Shown piece by piece: positions 1 through 10,649 of a stretch of DNA of 12,756 bases. The stretch covers positions 1 through 12,756 of the forward strand of contig JAGBGA010000042.1 of NCBI GenBank assembly GCA_017936185.1. Reading direction: 5' to 3'. The position numbers were made by a program, and so were the translations under genes. Numbering within the stretch: the first letter of the stretch is position 1; each line of letters begins with the position of its first letter. The notes beneath the pieces are model-generated. The model searched no databases. It saw only the letters and a program-made list of their open reading frames with translations, and was not told the DNA's origin. Origin of the DNA: Alphaproteobacteria bacterium. GTDB taxonomy: Bacteria; Pseudomonadota; Alphaproteobacteria; Rs-D84.

Positions 1-1
1 C

Positions 2-1630
2 CCATACAAAATCGTCGCAGGCGATAATGGTGATGCATGGGTTGAAATGGATGGTAAAAAATATGCGCCATCACAAATTTCTGCTATGATTTTGGCAAAA
101 TTGAAAAAAGATGCGGAAAGCTATCTTGGTGAAACGGTGACAGACGCGGTTATTACTGTGCCGGCGTACTTTAACGATTCACAACGCCAAGCAACCAAAG
201 ACGCGGGACGTATCGCAGGATTGAATGTTTTGCGTATTGTAAACGAACCAACCGCGGCGGCGTTGGCATATGGTCTTGACAAAGGTAAAGACGGCGTTAT
301 TGCGGTTTATGACCTTGGGGGCGGGACGTTCGACGTATCTATTTTGGAAATTGTCGACGGCGTGTTCGAAGTAAAATCAACAAATGGTGATACAGCGTTG
401 GGTGGTTCGGACTTTGACGCACGTATTTTGGAACACTTAATCGCAGAATTCAAATCACAAACAGGTATCGATTTATCAGGTGATAAATTGGCGTTACAAC
501 GATTGAAAGAAGCAGCGGAAAAAGCAAAAATCGAATTGTCTTCCAAGACATCAACAGATATTAATTTACCATATTTGACCGCAGACGCAACCGGTCCGAA
601 ACACTTTAATACAACATTGACACGTGCAAAGTTGGAATCGTTGGTGGCGGACTTAATCGAACGCACAATCGAACCATGTAAAAAAGCATTGAAAGACGCA
701 GGGTTGGATAAATCACAAATTAACGAAGTTATCTTGGTCGGTGGACAAACACGTATGCCAAAGGTCGCAGAAACTGTTAAAGAATTCTTTGGACGCGAAC
801 CACACAAAGGCGTTAACCCAGACGAAGTTGTCGGTATGGGGGCCGCAATCCAAGGTGGTGTTTTAAAAGGCGATGTAAAAGATGTTCTTTTGCTGGACGT
901 GACGCCATTGTCATTGGGTATTGAAACGTTGGGTGGGGTGTTCACACGCCTTATCGACCGTAACACAACAATTCCAACAAAAAAATCACAAGTGTTCAGT
1001 ACCGCAGAAGATAACCAATCCGCCGTTACAATTCGTGTTTTCCAAGGTGAACGCGATATGGCCGCAGATAACAAATTGTTGGGGCAATTTAACCTTGAAG
1101 GTATTGCGCCGGCGCCACGCGGTATGCCACAGATTGAAGTGTCTTTTGATATTGACGCAAATGGTATTGTGCACGTGTCGGCAAAAGATAAAGGCACAGG
1201 TAAAGAACAAGCGATTTCAATTAAATCTGATGGCGGGTTAAGTGAAGACGAAATCAAACGTATGGTTGATGAAGCCGCAGCAAACGCCGAAGCAGATAAA
1301 AAGAAACGCGAATTGGCCGAAGCAAAAAATACAGCCGAAACCGCAATATTCAGTATTGAAAAATCACTGAAAGAACATGGCGACAAGATTTCAGAAGATG
1401 AAAAGAAAGTTATAGAAGACGCCAAAAAAGAATTGGCCGACGAATTGGCCAAGGCAGAGGCAACGGCAGAATCGCTGAAAGAAAAAACGGATGCGCTGTC
1501 TGAAAAAGCGATGAAGTTGGGTGAAGCAGTTTACAAAGCTGCACAAGCCGAACAAGCCGCAGCCCAAGGCGCAGAAGAAAAGAAAAACGACGACGGTACC
1601 GTCGACGCGGACTTTTCGGAAAAGAAATAA
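2..1630 (+). CDS. dnaK: Chaperone protein DnaK (Hsp70), 5' end outside window
   Basis: This is the cytoplasmic ATP-driven Hsp70 chaperone, which binds exposed hydrophobic peptides and works with DnaJ and GrpE. The reading frame is open from base 2, so 542 residues are visible; the family is about 640 residues long, so roughly the first 90 residues lie upstream of the window. Visible landmarks in order: the nucleotide-binding segments [20 protein letters not shown] and [12 protein letters not shown], the phosphate loop [10 protein letters not shown], the VGGQTRMP segment, the linker [15 protein letters not shown], the beta-sandwich peptide-binding domain, and an Ala/Glu/Lys-rich helical lid. 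The C-terminus carries the bacterial acidic tail with a VDADF motif. A strong terminator follows the stop at once, and no dnaJ follows, unlike many proteobacterial dnaK-dnaJ operons. Identity is certain; only the 5' end and its promoter cannot be seen. Confidence 0.98.
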   Translation, partial: PYKIVAGDNGDAWVEMDGKKYAPSQISAMILAKLKKDAESYLGETVTDAVITVPAYFNDSQRQATKDAGRIAGLNVLRIVNEPTAAALAYGLDKGKDGVIAVYDLGGGTFDVSILEIVDGVFEVKSTNGDTALGGSDFDARILEHLIAEFKSQTGIDLSGDKLALQRLKEAAEKAKIELSSKTSTDINLPYLTADATGPKHFNTTLTRAKLESLVADLIERTIEPCKKALKDAGLDKSQINEVILVGGQTRMPKVAETVKEFFGREPHKGVNPDEVVGMGAAIQGGVLKGDVKDVLLLDVTPLSLGIETLGGVFTRLIDRNTTIPTKKSQVFSTAEDNQSAVTIRVFQGERDMAADNKLLGQFNLEGIAPAPRGMPQIEVSFDIDANGIVHVSAKDKGTGKEQAISIKSDGGLSEDEIKRMVDEAAANAEADKKKRELAEAKNTAETAIFSIEKSLKEHGDKISEDEKKVIEDAKKELADELAKAEATAESLKEKTDALSEKAMKLGEAVYKAAQAEQAAAQGAEEKKNDDGTVDADFSEKK

Positions 1631-1659
1631 AAAAATCCCCCGTTTGGGGGATTTTTTTT
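1630..1659. terminator. Bidirectional rho-independent terminator between dnaK and ABC exporter
   Basis: A perfect stem is formed by AAAAAATCCCCC (1630-1641) and its complement in 1646-1657, closed by a GTTT loop (1642-1645). On the + strand it is followed by a T run and ends dnaK. On the minus strand the A run becomes a T tract, so the same hairpin can also end the converging ABC exporter transcript, whose stop lies about 60 bases away. Confidence 0.93.
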
Positions 1660-1718
1660 GTTCGTTATTTTGTGATTGGTGATACAGTGACGGCATACAA
1701 CCAATCAAGTACAGAATA

Positions 1719-3533
1719 TTATTCTTGGATAAAACCGCCAGACTGCATATTCCAAAGGCGCGCGTATTCGCCACGTTCGCGCAACAGTTTTTTATGGGTT
1801 CCCTGCTCTATGACATGGCCTTCTTTTAAAACCACAATCTTGTCCATATTGCGCAAGGTTGACAGACGATGTGCAATCGCCAATGTCGTGCGCCCAAACG
1901 CCAATTCATCAAACGATTTCTGAATCGCAACTTCGGTTTCACTGTCAAGTGCAGATGTCGCTTCGTCAAGCACAAGAATTGGCGCGTCTTTTAAAAATGC
2001 ACGCGCAATTGCCACACGTTGACGTTGCCCACCAGATAACTTTATGCCGCGGTCGCCAACCATAGAATCGTACTTTTTATCCGTTCCAATAATAAAGTCA
2101 TGCGCCGCCGCACGACGTGATGCCGCACGTATGTCACGTTCCGTCGCGCCCGGTTTACCATATGCAATGTTTTCACGCAATGTACGATTGAACATCGTTG
2201 GTTCTTGGGGAATAAAGGCAATCGATTCGCGCAAGGAATCTTGGGAAACGTCACGTATGTTTTGACCATCAATCAAAATTTCACCATGGGTCGGATCATA
2301 AAAACGCATCAATAAATTTACCAATGTCGTTTTGCCGGCACCCGATGGACCGACCAAACCAACACGCTGACCCGGATTAATTGTTAAATTAAAGTCGCGA
2401 AGAACCCATTTACGCTTGTAACGAAAAGAAACGTTGCGAAATTCAATTTTGCCACGCGTCACAACCAATGATGGCGCATTTGGCGCATCCATAACATCAA
2501 TTGGAACAACCAGTTCACTGTACGCCTTGGACGCGGCACCAATACGGTCTGTGATTGCGGGAATCTGATTTACAATCGCACCAATGGTTCCCATGGTTGT
2601 AAAGAATACGGAATTTGTAAATACGATTTCTGCAACGCTTATTTTGCCATGCATGTATAACCATACGCATAATAATAATGTTATGCCATAGCAAATGTCC
2701 CAAACAATCATCGGTACGCCCCAGAATATACGCTGGATAAAAAATGAATGAATCCACGCAGTAATGTTTTTGTTGCGAACAGGTTCAAGATATTCGCGTT
2801 CACGACGGGCGCCGGCAAATAACTTTACAACCGAAAAGTTCGAAAGGCTGTCAACGTTACGGCCGGACAGTTCACTTGATGCGGCGCTTGAATCCTTGGA
2901 CGCGCGGTTCATCGGTTTTACCATAATCCAACTGTATACCGCGCGAAAAACAAACACGACACCAAACAAAACAGCAACGTATTTGTTAATCGATAATATT
3001 AAGCCAACGTTTATAACAATAACAGACAGCAAACAAAATATGCGCCAGAATTCTTCGACCGCACGAAAACCATCGGCAACATACATGATTTGTGTGTGGA
3101 CTTTGCCAGACATGCGACCCGTCCAAAATGACATGGATTGGGCATGAACATAGTCATTCAAAACAACCGATGCGCGGTTCCTGATTTTGGGAATCCAACG
3201 ACCGGCAAATATACTGCGTATCAAGGCACTGATGTCAATCAACAGCAACAACGATACAATCAATATGACGGTTGGCAATGCATGTTGAATGAATGTCATG
3301 CCATCCGGTACAGGGTTTTCAAACAGCGAAATAAACCACCGTTGAAAATTTGGAAACAATACACCATCCATGGATACGATAAAGTAAAATATCGCCCATA
3401 CAATTATTGCCCACCATGACCCGGGGACCGCGTACTTGAAATAAAATTTCCACAACGACTTTGGTAATGCCAATGTCGTGGGTTCATACTTTTTATTGGA
3501 ATTTTTTGGTATTCCAATGTTTCTGCGTAACAT
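1719..3533 (-). CDS. ABC exporter, fused permease-ATPase (MsbA/ABCB-like)
   Basis: This 604-residue protein is a half-transporter of the ABCB/MsbA type: an inner-membrane domain of about six helices (roughly residues 40-330) fused to a cytoplasmic ATPase domain (about 360-600) that would work as a homodimer. The ATPase has every expected motif: Walker A GPSGAGKT at 395-402, Q-loop glutamine at 443, signature LSGGQ at 499-503, Walker B ILVLDE at 519-524, D-loop SALD at 527-530 and the switch histidine at 555, so it should be active. The ATG start is preceded by an AAGGA ribosome binding site. It lies 180 bases downstream of a PBP gene on the same strand and converges on dnaK. The substrate cannot be read from sequence: lipid A-core (MsbA), another lipid or a drug are all possible. 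Family assignment is very secure, MsbA identity is not. Confidence 0.93.
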   Translation of the reverse strand: MLRRNIGIPKNSNKKYEPTTLALPKSLWKFYFKYAVPGSWWAIIVWAIFYFIVSMDGVLFPNFQRWFISLFENPVPDGMTFIQHALPTVILIVSLLLLIDISALIRSIFAGRWIPKIRNRASVVLNDYVHAQSMSFWTGRMSGKVHTQIMYVADGFRAVEEFWRIFCLLSVIVINVGLILSINKYVAVLFGVVFVFRAVYSWIMVKPMNRASKDSSAASSELSGRNVDSLSNFSVVKLFAGARREREYLEPVRNKNITAWIHSFFIQRIFWGVPMIVWDICYGITLLLCVWLYMHGKISVAEIVFTNSVFFTTMGTIGAIVNQIPAITDRIGAASKAYSELVVPIDVMDAPNAPSLVVTRGKIEFRNVSFRYKRKWVLRDFNLTINPGQRVGLVGPSGAGKTTLVNLLMRFYDPTHGEILIDGQNIRDVSQDSLRESIAFIPQEPTMFNRTLRENIAYGKPGATERDIRAASRRAAAHDFIIGTDKKYDSMVGDRGIKLSGGQRQRVAIARAFLKDAPILVLDEATSALDSETEVAIQKSFDELAFGRTTLAIAHRLSTLRNMDKIVVLKEGHVIEQGTHKKLLRERGEYARLWNMQSGGFIQE

Positions 3534-3713
3534 GTGTTATCCTTTTTTTAATCTGAATATTTTATAATATTATGTGTGTCCCCCCAAAAAACACGAAAAT
3601 ATTTTGGACAACATCACATGTACAACAAATTCATCGGTGTTACCTTTTGTTAATTAATTATGCTGTTATACTGCTTTTTTTTTTTAGCATAGACAATATT
3701 TTTTATCAAGTTT
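3534..3713. other. AT-rich intergenic region between PBP and ABC exporter, with A/T homopolymer
   Basis: This 180-base gap lies between two minus-strand genes. It holds an 11-base T run on the + strand (3675-3685; A run in the transcript) flanked by 6-base inverted arms TATGCT/AGCATA, a C6A6 tract between short GTGT/ACAC arms (about 3571-3594), and an AT-rich block around 3560-3575 that could hold a -10 element for the exporter. No convincing terminator follows the PBP stop, so read-through into the exporter is possible. I could not fix a promoter with confidence and see no gene here. Confidence 0.45.
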
Positions 3714-5483
3714 TTATTTCGCAATTATATCCCGAAATATTTCCGCAGGAATTGTACCGCCTGTTATGCTGGAATCCATCGGTGTAAAGTCGTCTTTACC
3801 AACCCAAACACCAATTACCATTTCATCGGTGGCGCCAACAAACCAAGCGTCGCGGTTTTCATTGCTGGTCCCGGTTTTGCCGCCAAGGACATTTGTGGCA
3901 CGCGCACGCCCGCCAGTACCGCCCGGCGCAATAACATCGCGCAATAATGCATGCATGTATTCAACCGTTTGGGGCTGTAATACGTCAACCGGGTCTGACG
4001 GATTACGTTCGTAAAGTGTATTGCCCAACATATCTGTTACACGCGTTATAGAATATGGACGAACCGATTTGCCGTCGTTCCATATAACAGCATAAATGTT
4101 TGTTAAATCAAGCAATGTCATTTCCGACGCACCAAGTACCGTTGAATATTCACGACGCAACTTGGTACCAACACCAAGACGACCCGCCATGTCCAACACA
4201 GAATCGATGCCGTATGTTTCGGTTAACTTTAAAGGAACAGAATTCACACTTTTTGCAAAGGCGGTTGCCAATGTAATATCGCCATAATAACGTTCATTAT
4301 AATTCTTGGGGTTATAATCGCCAATTGCAAATGGTGAATCATTTACATACGCGTCGGGGGTCATGCCGTTTTCCAGCGCAACAAGATATACGACGGGTTT
4401 AAAAGCACTGCCCGGTTGGCGGGGGGATGTGACACGATTAAATTGACTGACTTGATAATCGGTACCGCCCGACATAGCACGCAACGCGCCATCGGGCGAC
4501 ATAGCAACGACGGCGCCTTGGTATTGGGTGACTTTTTGTGGTAAAATTGCAGCAATGCGGTCTTGTACATTCATGTCAAGTGTTGTATGCACATACATAT
4601 CAGATTCAAATGCACCAATCCGGGACTTTAATTCGTCCATAACAAAATCTGTCCAGTAACGATATAAATTTGTATCAGATACACCAACCGCCGGTGATAA
4701 AGACTGGGCCGCGGTGCGGGCTTGGTTTATTGTGATATAGCCTTGGCGGACCATTTCGGTTAATACAGTGCGCGCACGTGCGATATTCTTGTCGGGATTG
4801 CGAAGGGGACTGTATGTCGTGGGGGCCTTTAACATGGCGGCGATTTGGACGGCTTGGCCAATTGAAAGACGGGTCGCAGGTACATCAAACATTGCACGCG
4901 ACGCCGCGTCAATGCCACGAAGCCCGCCAACCAACGATACGCGATTCATGTATAAATCAAGTATTTGATTCTTGTTAAATCGATTTTCAAGCCAATAGGA
5001 TAATATAAGCTCTTGGACTTTGCGGGAAATCTTTTTTTCGCGGGACAAGAATACGTTCTTGGCCGTTTGTTGGGTTATTGTTGAACCGCCAGACGCAACC
5101 CGACCAGACGCCAAATTAGACAATGCCGCACGCGTTATGCCACGAATGTCAATGGGACCATGGGTAAAAAAACGCCGGTCTTCGATGGCAACAATAGCCT
5201 GCCATACGTGTGGGGGTAATGTTTCAACAGATACAGGTGTGCCCATTATGCGATTGGCACTGCGTATTTCATTGCCAGATTTGTCCAAAAACACAACCGC
5301 TGCAGGACGCGTTTCGTGCAAAATCGCATCCAATGACGGCATCGATAAATATATAACCAAAACATATCCGCACAAGGCAACACCCAACAAAAGGCATATG
5401 TTTAGTACCCATACCAATATTCGCCGACGAAATGACGGTTTTGGGGAATCTTTTTCGGACTTCTTATCAATGTGGCGTGGCAA
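3714..5483 (-). CDS. Class A penicillin-binding protein (PBP1A family; glycosyltransferase + transpeptidase)
   Basis: This bifunctional peptidoglycan synthase polymerises lipid II into glycan strands and crosslinks the stem peptides in the periplasm. Its 589 residues comprise a basic cytoplasmic tail, one membrane anchor (about 21-48), a GT51 glycosyltransferase domain and a transpeptidase domain. GT51 motifs are present: EDRRFF with the catalytic Glu101, GGSTITQQ (132-139), RKVQE (154-158) and the KNQILDLYMN segment. Transpeptidase motifs are SAFK (nucleophile Ser359, Lys362), SVN (412-414) and KTGT (536-539). The start is TTG: a strong AAAGGAG (minus strand, 5491-5497) lies seven bases upstream, and the next Met is already in the membrane helix. 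At 589 residues it is shorter than E. coli PBP1a (about 850) and has little room for the extra domain inserted between the catalytic modules there. It is divergent from the barrel-protein gene, with a TATGCT-like -10 near 5510-5515. Confidence 0.94.
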   Translation of the reverse strand: MPRHIDKKSEKDSPKPSFRRRILVWVLNICLLLGVALCGYVLVIYLSMPSLDAILHETRPAAVVFLDKSGNEIRSANRIMGTPVSVETLPPHVWQAIVAIEDRRFFTHGPIDIRGITRAALSNLASGRVASGGSTITQQTAKNVFLSREKKISRKVQELILSYWLENRFNKNQILDLYMNRVSLVGGLRGIDAASRAMFDVPATRLSIGQAVQIAAMLKAPTTYSPLRNPDKNIARARTVLTEMVRQGYITINQARTAAQSLSPAVGVSDTNLYRYWTDFVMDELKSRIGAFESDMYVHTTLDMNVQDRIAAILPQKVTQYQGAVVAMSPDGALRAMSGGTDYQVSQFNRVTSPRQPGSAFKPVVYLVALENGMTPDAYVNDSPFAIGDYNPKNYNERYYGDITLATAFAKSVNSVPLKLTETYGIDSVLDMAGRLGVGTKLRREYSTVLGASEMTLLDLTNIYAVIWNDGKSVRPYSITRVTDMLGNTLYERNPSDPVDVLQPQTVEYMHALLRDVIAPGGTGGRARATNVLGGKTGTSNENRDAWFVGATDEMVIGVWVGKDDFTPMDSSITGGTIPAEIFRDIIAK

Positions 5484-5521
5484 AATAAATCTCCTTTGGT
5501 ATGAATGTTAGCATAAACAAC

Positions 5522-5551
5522 TTGCCTTTTGCAAAAGTTTATATTTATAAT
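5522..5551 (+). promoter_or_regulatory. Sigma70-type promoter of the barrel-protein gene
   Basis: TTGCCT (5522-5527, four of six matches to the -35 consensus) is separated by 18 bases from a perfect TATAAT (5546-5551). The predicted start of transcription near 5558 gives a leader of about 24 bases holding an AAGGA ribosome binding site. The spacer carries a 12-base palindrome, listed separately. Confidence 0.7.
5526..5537. repeat. 12-base perfect palindrome in promoter spacer
   Basis: CTTTTGCAAAAG reads the same on both strands and sits between the -35 and -10 elements of the barrel-protein promoter, in the gap shared with the divergent PBP gene. The position suits a repressor operator, but a chance palindrome in AT-rich DNA is possible. 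Confidence 0.4.
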
Positions 5552-5581
5552 CTGGTACACAAAAGAAAAAGGATGGGATGT

Positions 5582-8318
<2,737 letters not shown>

Positions 8319-8324
8319 TAAAGA

Positions 8325-8346
8325 ACGCCCCGAACAAATGGGGCGT
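8325..8346. terminator. Hairpin between convergent ligA and DUF378 gene, possible terminator
   Basis: A perfect 7-base stem, ACGCCCC (8325-8331) with GGGGCGT (8340-8346), encloses an 8-base loop just after the ligA stop. No T run follows on the + strand. On the minus strand it is followed by TCTTTATT, a weak T tract. It probably stops transcription from at least one side but is weaker than the other terminators in the window. Confidence 0.55.
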
Positions 8347-8374
8347 GGACATGAAACTTGTGTATTATGCAAAA

Positions 8375-8587
8375 TTAACGTTCGCGGGATACGGGACGAT
8401 CAATAAACATCCATATCAACCATACCAATGCCGCAATACCGATTATTGCATAGACGATGTTGCTGGCCAATGTGCCAGGGCCAAATAAAAATGCAACGAA
8501 GTCAAAACCAAAGATTCCAACCAGCCCCCAGTTCAAGGCACCGATAAAGGTCAATGGTATAAGAACATAGTTTGTTAGTCCTCTCAT
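8375..8587 (-). CDS. DUF378 family small membrane protein
   Basis: The 70-residue product has two membrane helices (about residues 8-27 and 44-62) and a short basic tail ending in SRER. The segment LTFIGALNWGLVGIFGFD is typical of DUF378 (YuzA-like) proteins, a widespread family of unknown function. The start chosen is the ATG at 8585-8587, which has a strong AAAAGGAG nine bases upstream. The frame stays open to 8746, but that extension runs through the promoter and inverted repeat and has no ribosome binding site at its other ATG. The gene is single, convergent with ligA, and set off from the SIMPL-domain gene upstream by a terminator, so it is expressed from its own promoter. Function unknown. 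Confidence 0.85.
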   Translation of the reverse strand: MRGLTNYVLIPLTFIGALNWGLVGIFGFDFVAFLFGPGTLASNIVYAIIGIAALVWLIWMFIDRPVSRER

Positions 8588-8605
8588 CTGTTTTTTCTCC
8601 TTTTC

Positions 8606-8650
8606 AAGGTTTAACATGTCTTGTGATAAGACATGATAATTATAAACCTT
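8606..8650. repeat. Nested inverted repeat over the DUF378 promoter and start of transcription
   Basis: Inner arms CATGTCTT (8615-8622) and AAGACATG (8628-8635) form a perfect 8-base stem with a 5-base loop. Outer arms AAGGTTTA (8606-8613) and TAAACCTT (8643-8650) are also perfectly complementary. The inner pair straddles the predicted +1 and one outer arm overlaps the -10 box. It could be an operator for a dimeric repressor or, in part, a 5' leader hairpin. Confidence 0.75.
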
Positions 8651-8667
8651 TTGATGGGGGTACGCAA
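8639..8667 (-). promoter_or_regulatory. Promoter of the DUF378 gene
   Basis: On the minus strand TTGCGT (8667-8662), a 17-base spacer and a perfect TATAAT (8644-8639) precede the gene. Transcription should start near 8632, giving a leader of about 45 bases that begins inside the inverted repeat at 8606-8650 and ends with a strong AAAAGGAG. Only the first three -35 bases match consensus. Confidence 0.65.
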
Positions 8668-8753
8668 TCACAATACCGCACTTAGGAAAAGGTACCTGTT
8701 TCACAAAGAACAAGAATATACGTATACAAATTGCCGTATAAAACATATAAAAA

Positions 8754-8774
8754 AATCCCCTTTACGGGGGGATT
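8754..8774 (-). terminator. Rho-independent terminator after the SIMPL-domain gene
   Basis: The stem AATCCCC (8754-8760) with GGGGATT (8768-8774) has a 7-base loop. Read on the minus strand it is followed by a run of seven T, four bases after the SIMPL gene stop. It ends the tatD-tcdA-lrgA-lrgB-SIMPL block and separates it from the DUF378 promoter. Confidence 0.88.
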
Positions 8775-8777
8775 GGA

Positions 8778-9524
8778 TTATTTCAAATAAAATGTTATTG
8801 TTGCAACAACACGAACTTTTTTATTTATCGATTGACGTTCGTTGGATGACCAACTGTCCGTTGGGTCGCGTGATTCAATGCTGAATACACCTTGGTTGGC
8901 ACTTTTGATTTTGCCAAGGCGGGCGTCGGCGTCTTTGGCAAACTGGTCCCCCGCCGCAGTGGCGTTTTTGGTTGCCTGTTCAATCATCGATATTTTTATA
9001 TCATTTAAACCGTTAAATATATATATCGGACCAGAATAATCTTCGGTAACCGTAATGCCACGCCGAACCAATTCGCCCATGCGACGTGATACACTGTCAA
9101 CAAGGCCAACGTTATGCGACCGCACCATCACACCGGTTTCAATTACATAACGACCATCGTTATTCTGGTTGCGTAATTCAGAATCGGAATAGCCTGCATA
9201 TTTATCGCGAACTTGGACACGTAAATTTTGAATGTCAGATGACGCAAAACCAGATTCAATCAAAAATGAATGTATTTCAGATATGTCGTGGTCAATTTGC
9301 TGCTGCAACAACGATAAGTCACCACCAACACCATTTATCTTGATGTTCCAAACCGCAGTATCCGCAACAACATCGCGTTCGGCCAGACCCTTGACCGTTA
9401 CAGTGCGACCAGACATCGCACGATATATGCCGTCACCAATAAAATAACCGCCCAATGCAACCCCAAGCGCCAATGCCGCCAACCATATGCCAGGCAAGGT
9501 TTTTAACTTTTGTGATATTTTCAT
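8778..9524 (-). CDS. SIMPL domain (DUF541, YggE-like) membrane-anchored protein
   Basis: The 248-residue product has a short basic N-terminus, one uncleaved membrane helix or signal anchor (about 12-31, rich in Ala, Leu and Gly) and a SIMPL/DUF541 domain (about 40-248) that should lie in the periplasm. Family features are TVTVKGLAERDVVADTAVW at its start, the middle VIETGVMVRSHNVGLVDSVS strand/helix and the final VRVVATITFYLK strand. YggE of E. coli belongs to this family and has been linked to oxidative stress resistance, but the biochemical role of the domain is unsettled. The ATG follows AAAGGGGAACATA, a good ribosome binding site. It starts 32 bases after lrgB and is the last gene of the block, so it is probably co-transcribed with it. 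Confidence 0.85.
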   Translation of the reverse strand: MKISQKLKTLPGIWLAALALGVALGGYFIGDGIYRAMSGRTVTVKGLAERDVVADTAVWNIKINGVGGDLSLLQQQIDHDISEIHSFLIESGFASSDIQNLRVQVRDKYAGYSDSELRNQNNDGRYVIETGVMVRSHNVGLVDSVSRRMGELVRRGITVTEDYSGPIYIFNGLNDIKISMIEQATKNATAAGDQFAKDADARLGKIKSANQGVFSIESRDPTDSWSSNERQSINKKVRVVATITFYLK

Positions 9525-9556
9525 TATGTTCCCCTTTGGTTAATGTTTTAATCTTA

Positions 9557-10252
9557 TCAAAATAAAAGCCAGATTACAAATGGCGCAATGAATGCCGTTA
9601 ACAGACCAGACAGAACAATGGCCAGACTGCTTAACGCGCCGGTAATCGGCCCCATCTGCATCGCCTTGGCCGTACCGGCAACGTGCGAAGCATTGCCAAT
9701 CGCAAGACCACAGGATATCGGACTGCATAACCCAAGACGACGACATACAATGTCACTGACCGATGCGCCAAGAATGCCCGTTATTATTACCGCAGATACA
9801 GTTAAGGCAACAATACCACCAAGACTTTCTGTTATGCCAATCGCAATCGCCGTCGTTACAGATATGGAAACCAATGAACGCGCAATTATATCGCCAAGAC
9901 CAAAAAATATACATATCAACGATACAGATAAAACAGATGACACAACACCAATTAATACCGCCAATAATATCGGAAATGCATGCCGACGAAGTAACGGCAA
10001 ATGACGATACATCGGAACGGCAAATGTTACAGTTAATGGAACCAAAAAATACGTTAAATAACCCGCACCAGAATTATATTCAGAATACGGTATGTCCAAT
10101 GCCAATAACACCAAAACAACCAACAAAGTCCCCAGAAAAAGCGGCGTGGTAAATGGTGATGGCCAACGACGATTTAACGCGTATGCCAACAAAAACGCAC
10201 CCAAGGTTAATGCCAAACCAAAATACGGCGAAGATGACAGATATTCAATCAC
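9557..10252 (-). CDS. lrgB: LrgB/CidB family membrane protein
   Basis: The 231-residue product is a multi-helix inner-membrane protein of the LrgB/CidB family, the partner of the small LrgA protein. LrgAB was first described as modulating murein hydrolase activity and cell death, and in some Gram-positive bacteria the pair acts in pyruvate uptake. The family signature is clear in the C-terminal half: SVTTAIAIGITESLGG (131-146) and GLAIGNASHVAGTAKAMQMG (182-201), followed by GALSSLAIVLSGLLTA. Relative to the usual G-x-A-x-G-T-A-S-H pattern, Thr is replaced by Asn187. The start is GTG, overlapping the TGA of lrgA as GTGA, with AAGGGG seven bases upstream, so the two are translationally coupled. 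Which activity applies here cannot be told from the sequence. Confidence 0.9.
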   Translation of the reverse strand: MIEYLSSSPYFGLALTLGAFLLAYALNRRWPSPFTTPLFLGTLLVVLVLLALDIPYSEYNSGAGYLTYFLVPLTVTFAVPMYRHLPLLRRHAFPILLAVLIGVVSSVLSVSLICIFFGLGDIIARSLVSISVTTAIAIGITESLGGIVALTVSAVIITGILGASVSDIVCRRLGLCSPISCGLAIGNASHVAGTAKAMQMGPITGALSSLAIVLSGLLTAFIAPFVIWLLF

Positions 10253-10620
10253 TTCTTGGCCCCTTGTTTATTACGTTCAGAACGGCGTATCAATGCGTCC
10301 GCCGTTACACCGGTGGTTATCATCGTTACCAAGTATGCAACAACCAATAATATCAACAATATCCACCATATATCCGAAATATCCGCCCAAATATCAATTA
10401 TCGCGGCCGCCGGCGCAACAAAGAATAATGCCATAATGCTGTGAAACCAATTTGCAATATCTTCGACCCATGACAGGCGTACAAGACCAAATACCAAGGA
10501 CAAAAACAATAATATTAAACCATAAATACTGCCCGCGATGGGCAATGGAATAAAGTATTCCATCGCTTCGCCCAAAACGACAAATATCATGATGATACAA
10601 AATTGAAAGATATACTTCAC
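10249..10620 (-). CDS. lrgA: LrgA/CidA family holin-like protein
   Basis: The 123-residue product is a small inner-membrane protein with four predicted helices (about 5-20, 28-47, 61-77 and 85-104) and a basic C-terminal tail. The family core is LPIAGSIYGLILLFL (26-40), WVEDIANWF and MALFFVAPAAAII (63-75), typical of LrgA/CidA, which resemble phage holins in size and topology. The usual Pro of the PIPGS motif is Ala29 here. It should act with LrgB, whose gene overlaps it by four bases. The start is GTG with a G-rich GGGGGG only four bases upstream; the first in-frame ATG (Met11) lacks a binding site and would cut the first helix. It follows tcdA by 29 bases. Confidence 0.88.
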   Translation of the reverse strand: MKYIFQFCIIMIFVVLGEAMEYFIPLPIAGSIYGLILLFLSLVFGLVRLSWVEDIANWFHSIMALFFVAPAAAIIDIWADISDIWWILLILLVVAYLVTMITTGVTADALIRRSERNKQGAKK

Positions 10621-10649
10621 ATATCCCCCCGGTATGCTTTGGTATAAAT

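Noticed and set aside
307..1452. Long open frame (381 codons) antisense to dnaK
   Set aside because: It lies wholly opposite the highly conserved dnaK; long antisense frames are a known by-product of dnaK codon usage. The predicted protein is Ser/Ile/Phe-rich with no recognisable domain.
3572..3787. 71-codon + strand frame over the exporter/PBP gap
   Set aside because: Its second half is antisense to the PBP C-terminus and its first half is AT-rich intergenic DNA; no ribosome binding site and no recognisable product.
5501..5581. 27-residue N-terminal extension of the barrel protein
   Set aside because: It would bury an obvious signal peptide and includes the promoter; the ATG at 5582 has its own ribosome binding site.
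8588..8746. 53-residue N-terminal extension of the DUF378 protein
   Set aside because: It runs through the promoter and inverted repeat, lacks a ribosome binding site and is not part of DUF378 proteins; the ATG at 8587 has a strong site.
9588..10436. Several + strand frames opposite lrgA and lrgB
   Set aside because: They are low-complexity shadows (Thr/Ile/Pro/Gln-rich) of the membrane-protein genes and have no binding sites or family resemblance.
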